A stretch of 7,128 nt of DNA from positions 1 through 7,128 of the forward strand of contig DASQWB010000123.1 in NCBI GenBank assembly GCA_035640455.1, written 5' to 3'. Source of the stretch: AC-50 sp035640455. Lineage in GTDB: Bacteria > Actinomycetota > Thermoleophilia > Gaiellales > Gaiellaceae. The notes beneath the pieces were generated by a model, which saw only the letters and a program-made list of their open reading frames with translations, had not been told where the DNA came from and did not search any database. Of this stretch, positions 6,040 to 7,128 are shown one piece after another. The position numbers and the translations under genes are program-made. Positions within the stretch are counted from its first letter, which is position 1. Every line of letters begins with the position of its first letter.

Positions 6040-6066
6040 GTCGCGGTTCGAGTCCCGTCGCTCCCG
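6040..6066 (+). other. tRNA 3'-end-like fragment (T-arm plus acceptor strand)
   Basis: The stretch contains GCGGTTCGAGTCCCGTCGC followed by TCCCG. It reads like a T-arm (GTTCGAGTC loop consensus) and 3' acceptor strand. The T-stem is one G short of the usual GCGGG/CCCGT pairing, leaving four pairs, and no matching 5' acceptor strand (GGGAGCG) or D/anticodon arms lie within 80 bp upstream. It is not a working tRNA; it may be a tRNA remnant, an old attachment-site duplicate, or chance. Confidence 0.3.
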
Positions 6067-6203
6067 TTCGGAACGCGTGCCTCAGCGTTCGTTGCCACGA
6101 CCCGCGCTCATCTCGCCACCGACGGCCCGTGACGACACGGCGGTCCGGGCCGCTTGCTCGCTCACGGTACTCGGTCGAGAGCACGAGCAGCGGCTAGCCT
6201 GAA

Positions 6204-6228
6204 GGCGAGCCTCGCCACTCGGGCGAGG
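6204..6228 (+). promoter_or_regulatory. alternative-stem hairpin in the SRPBCC leader
   Basis: CCTCGCC-ACTCG-GGCGAGG (6210-6228) forms a perfect seven-base-pair stem with a five-base loop. A third GGCGAG at 6204-6209 is also complementary to the middle CTCGCC. The hairpin ends 27 bp before the ATG and is followed by GGAGGT. It could be an upstream gene's terminator, an operator or a leader structure; the sequence does not distinguish these. Confidence 0.35.
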
Positions 6229-6255
6229 GAGGTCAACATACGGTTTGGGAGGTGA

Positions 6256-6723
6256 ATGGCGGTGGCTGAGATACACAAGAGCGTGACCATTGACGCGCCG
6301 GCGGAAAGGGTGTTCGACTTACTCGACGATCCGAGCGCCATCCCGAGCTATACGCCGAGCGTCGAGCGTGTCGAGGACGTGCGGCAGAGCGAGCAGCGGA
6401 TCGGGGATACGTTTCGGGTGATCTACAAGGCCGTCGGGATGACCTTCGAGGAGAAATTCACCGTCATCGAGCACAACCGCCCGACGCGGCTGGCGAGCCG
6501 GTTCGAAAACGGCATGAAAGGGACCTTCGTCTACCAGGTGACGCCGCAAGGCGAGCATACGGCGCTGACCGTCGACGTGCAGTACGAGCTGCCTGGCGGT
6601 GCGCTTGGAAAAGCGGTCGACGCGCTGCTCCTCGAGCGGGCCAACGAGAAAACGATCGAGAAGCAGCTCGACAACCTGCGGCAGATGGCCGCGCAGGCAA
6701 CGATCTCGACCAGCGAGGCTTAA
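6256..6723 (+). CDS. SRPBCC (START / polyketide cyclase-like fold) family protein
   Basis: The product is 155 residues. ATG 6256 follows GGGAGGTGA, an excellent ribosome site (6247-6255). The N-terminal pattern IHKSVTIDAPAERVFDLLDDPSAIPSYTPSVERVEDV (6-42) is the classic first strand and helix pair of SRPBCC proteins. FRVIYKAVGMTFEEKFTVIEHNRPTRLASRF (53-83) and GTFVYQVTPQGEHTALTVDVQYELPGG (89-115) form the antiparallel sheet, and LGKAVDALLLERANEKTIEKQLDNLRQMA (117-145) is the long C-terminal helix. The full-length fold is therefore present. Such proteins bind hydrophobic ligands in the cavity under the long helix; no catalytic residues can be assigned. It is a cytoplasmic, probably monocistronic gene. 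Its start is 446 bp from, and divergent to, the PNPOx-like gene. Confidence 0.9.
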   Translation: MAVAEIHKSVTIDAPAERVFDLLDDPSAIPSYTPSVERVEDVRQSEQRIGDTFRVIYKAVGMTFEEKFTVIEHNRPTRLASRFENGMKGTFVYQVTPQGEHTALTVDVQYELPGGALGKAVDALLLERANEKTIEKQLDNLRQMAAQATISTSEA

Positions 6724-6990
6724 CACGCGGGTCGTCGAGGAGCTCGGGACGGCTCTCAGCACTCCCGGGCGCGCAGCGCTGCCCGAACGCGCCGGGCAAG
6801 CCGCGTGCTCGCCGCGAGCAAGCTAGACGCGGGTGGGGCGCATCCATTGGATCCGCGGAACAGCAACTCGCGCCGCGGCACCGCGCCAGGCATCCCAGTT
6901 TCGAATCCCTTCGGCTGGGACAGCAATCGCGACTTCGGCCCTTGAAGGGTCCTTGCTAGCGTCGCCGGTCTGGGGAACGGGTCGCCACAC
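6724..6990. other. intergenic region between the SRPBCC and GNAT genes
   Basis: No supported gene. Small inverted repeats are present: CGGGC...GCCCG around 6766-6785, TCCCAG...CTGGGA (6893-6898/6915-6920) and CCCTTGAAGGG (6939-6949). None has a T-tract, so no terminator is called. Confidence 0.45.
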
Positions 6991-7128
6991 ATTGTCCTTC
7001 GCGAGCTCGAGGATCGGGATCTGGATGTGCTGTTCGAGCACTGGACGGATCGTGAGGCGATTCGGATGGCGGCCTTTACCCCCGCCGATCCCGACGACCG
7101 CGGTGCCTTCGATGCACGGTGGGCAAGG
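6991..7128 (+). CDS. GNAT-family N-acetyltransferase, N-terminal part (runs off right edge)
   Basis: The 46 visible codons to the window end read IVLRELEDRDLDVLFEHW, then TDREAIRMAAFTPADPDDRG and AFDARWAR. This is the first strand (LREL..RDLD) and first helices of a RimJ/RimL-like GNAT domain; the acetyl-CoA binding motif lies beyond the window. Members transfer an acetyl group from acetyl-CoA to amines of proteins or small molecules. The start is unresolved: the frame is open back to the TGA at 6943-6945, but it contains no ATG, GTG or TTG before 6991, only CTG 6970 and ATT 6991. The coordinate given is where resemblance begins. A weak GGGGA lies at 6972-6976. Confidence 0.75.
   Translation, partial: MVLRELEDRDLDVLFEHWTDREAIRMAAFTPADPDDRGAFDARWAR

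Larger units (their letters stand above)
5823..6255. other. divergent intergenic region between the PNPOx-like and SRPBCC genes
   Basis: The region is free of convincing genes. It contains the tRNA-3'-end-like fragment at 6040-6066 and the hairpin group at 6204-6228. Open frames on both strands have no family resemblance. It should hold the promoters of both neighbouring genes. Confidence 0.5.

Noticed and set aside
5534..6202. 222-codon open frame on the plus strand
   Set aside because: It is antisense to the well-supported PNPOx-like gene for its first part and has no recognisable domain; a shadow frame.
6830..6842. GGGTGGGGCGCAT, similar to the IS end GTGGGGTGCA
   Set aside because: It has one mismatch in the core, no partner end in the opposite orientation nearby and no transposase remnant; GC-rich chance similarity cannot be excluded.
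6893..6920. Stem TCCCAG/CTGGGA enclosing TTTCGAATC, resembling a T-arm
   Set aside because: The loop is 16 bases, there is no five-pair T-stem and no acceptor strands; treated as a small inverted repeat only.
6823..7128. Minus-strand open frame running off the right edge, containing CPPC and GIGGGKG-like strings
   Set aside because: The plus strand here encodes a clear GNAT N-terminus; the minus-strand strings are its antisense and do not build a known domain.
1..7128. CRISPR arrays, rRNA genes, complete tRNAs, riboswitches, phage structural or defence genes
   Set aside because: No regularly spaced repeats, conserved RNA cores or matching protein motifs were seen on either strand.

Overview
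High-GC bacterial DNA. The style of several proteins (a LanC-like N-terminus with GAAGVIWALDALRRR, a PNPOx-like protein starting MGKVFDEIDDKLAAWIG, a GNAT N-terminus with LFEHWTDREAIRMAAFT) suggests an actinomycete, perhaps Thermoleophilia/Gaiellales-like. That placement is an impression from protein style and has not been tested. The window is an accessory, insertion-sequence-rich stretch lying between ordinary small metabolic genes.

Layout. 1-348 (-) is the N-terminal third or so of a class III (PLP) aminotransferase running off the left edge. Directly upstream of its start lies the 3' stump of an IS481-type transposase (416-472) with its terminal repeat (481-494). 636-1994 is an apparently complete IS481-family element on the minus strand, with terminal repeats and an intact 368-codon DDE transposase (812-1918). 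Its left end sits exactly inside a LanC-like gene (start 2235, -), leaving about 80 codons of that gene fused to IS sequence; no LanC continuation is visible beyond the other end of the IS. A cupin gene (2561-3091, -) follows, then 471 bp without a clear gene. From 3563 to 5136 is a second IS cluster on the plus strand: an IS left end and frameshifted N-terminal transposase stump (3563-3784), a puzzling close pair of inverted ends (3909-3979), and a nearly full-length transposase broken by one TGA codon (4043-5116) with a right terminal repeat (5123-5136). After the IS cluster come a PNPOx-like FMN/F420 split-barrel protein (5198-5809, -), probably leaderless, a divergent intergenic region with a tRNA-3'-end-like fragment and a strong hairpin, an SRPBCC (START/polyketide-cyclase fold) protein (6256-6723, +), and the beginning of a GNAT acetyltransferase (about 6991 to the right edge, +) that has no visible usual start codon.

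How it fits together. The host genes are mostly solitary, with intergenic gaps of 270-470 bp, and do not look like one operon or pathway. The unifying theme is repeated insertion, truncation and decay of related IS481-family elements: at least four copies or stumps share the C-terminal signature RRDRLGGL..EY.LAA and/or the terminal motif GTGGGGTGC. I looked for a novel system and did not find one I can support. The most interesting points are the LanC-like gene cut precisely at an IS end, the single-TGA transposase, the nested inverted IS ends, and the start-site oddities of the PNPOx-like and GNAT genes.
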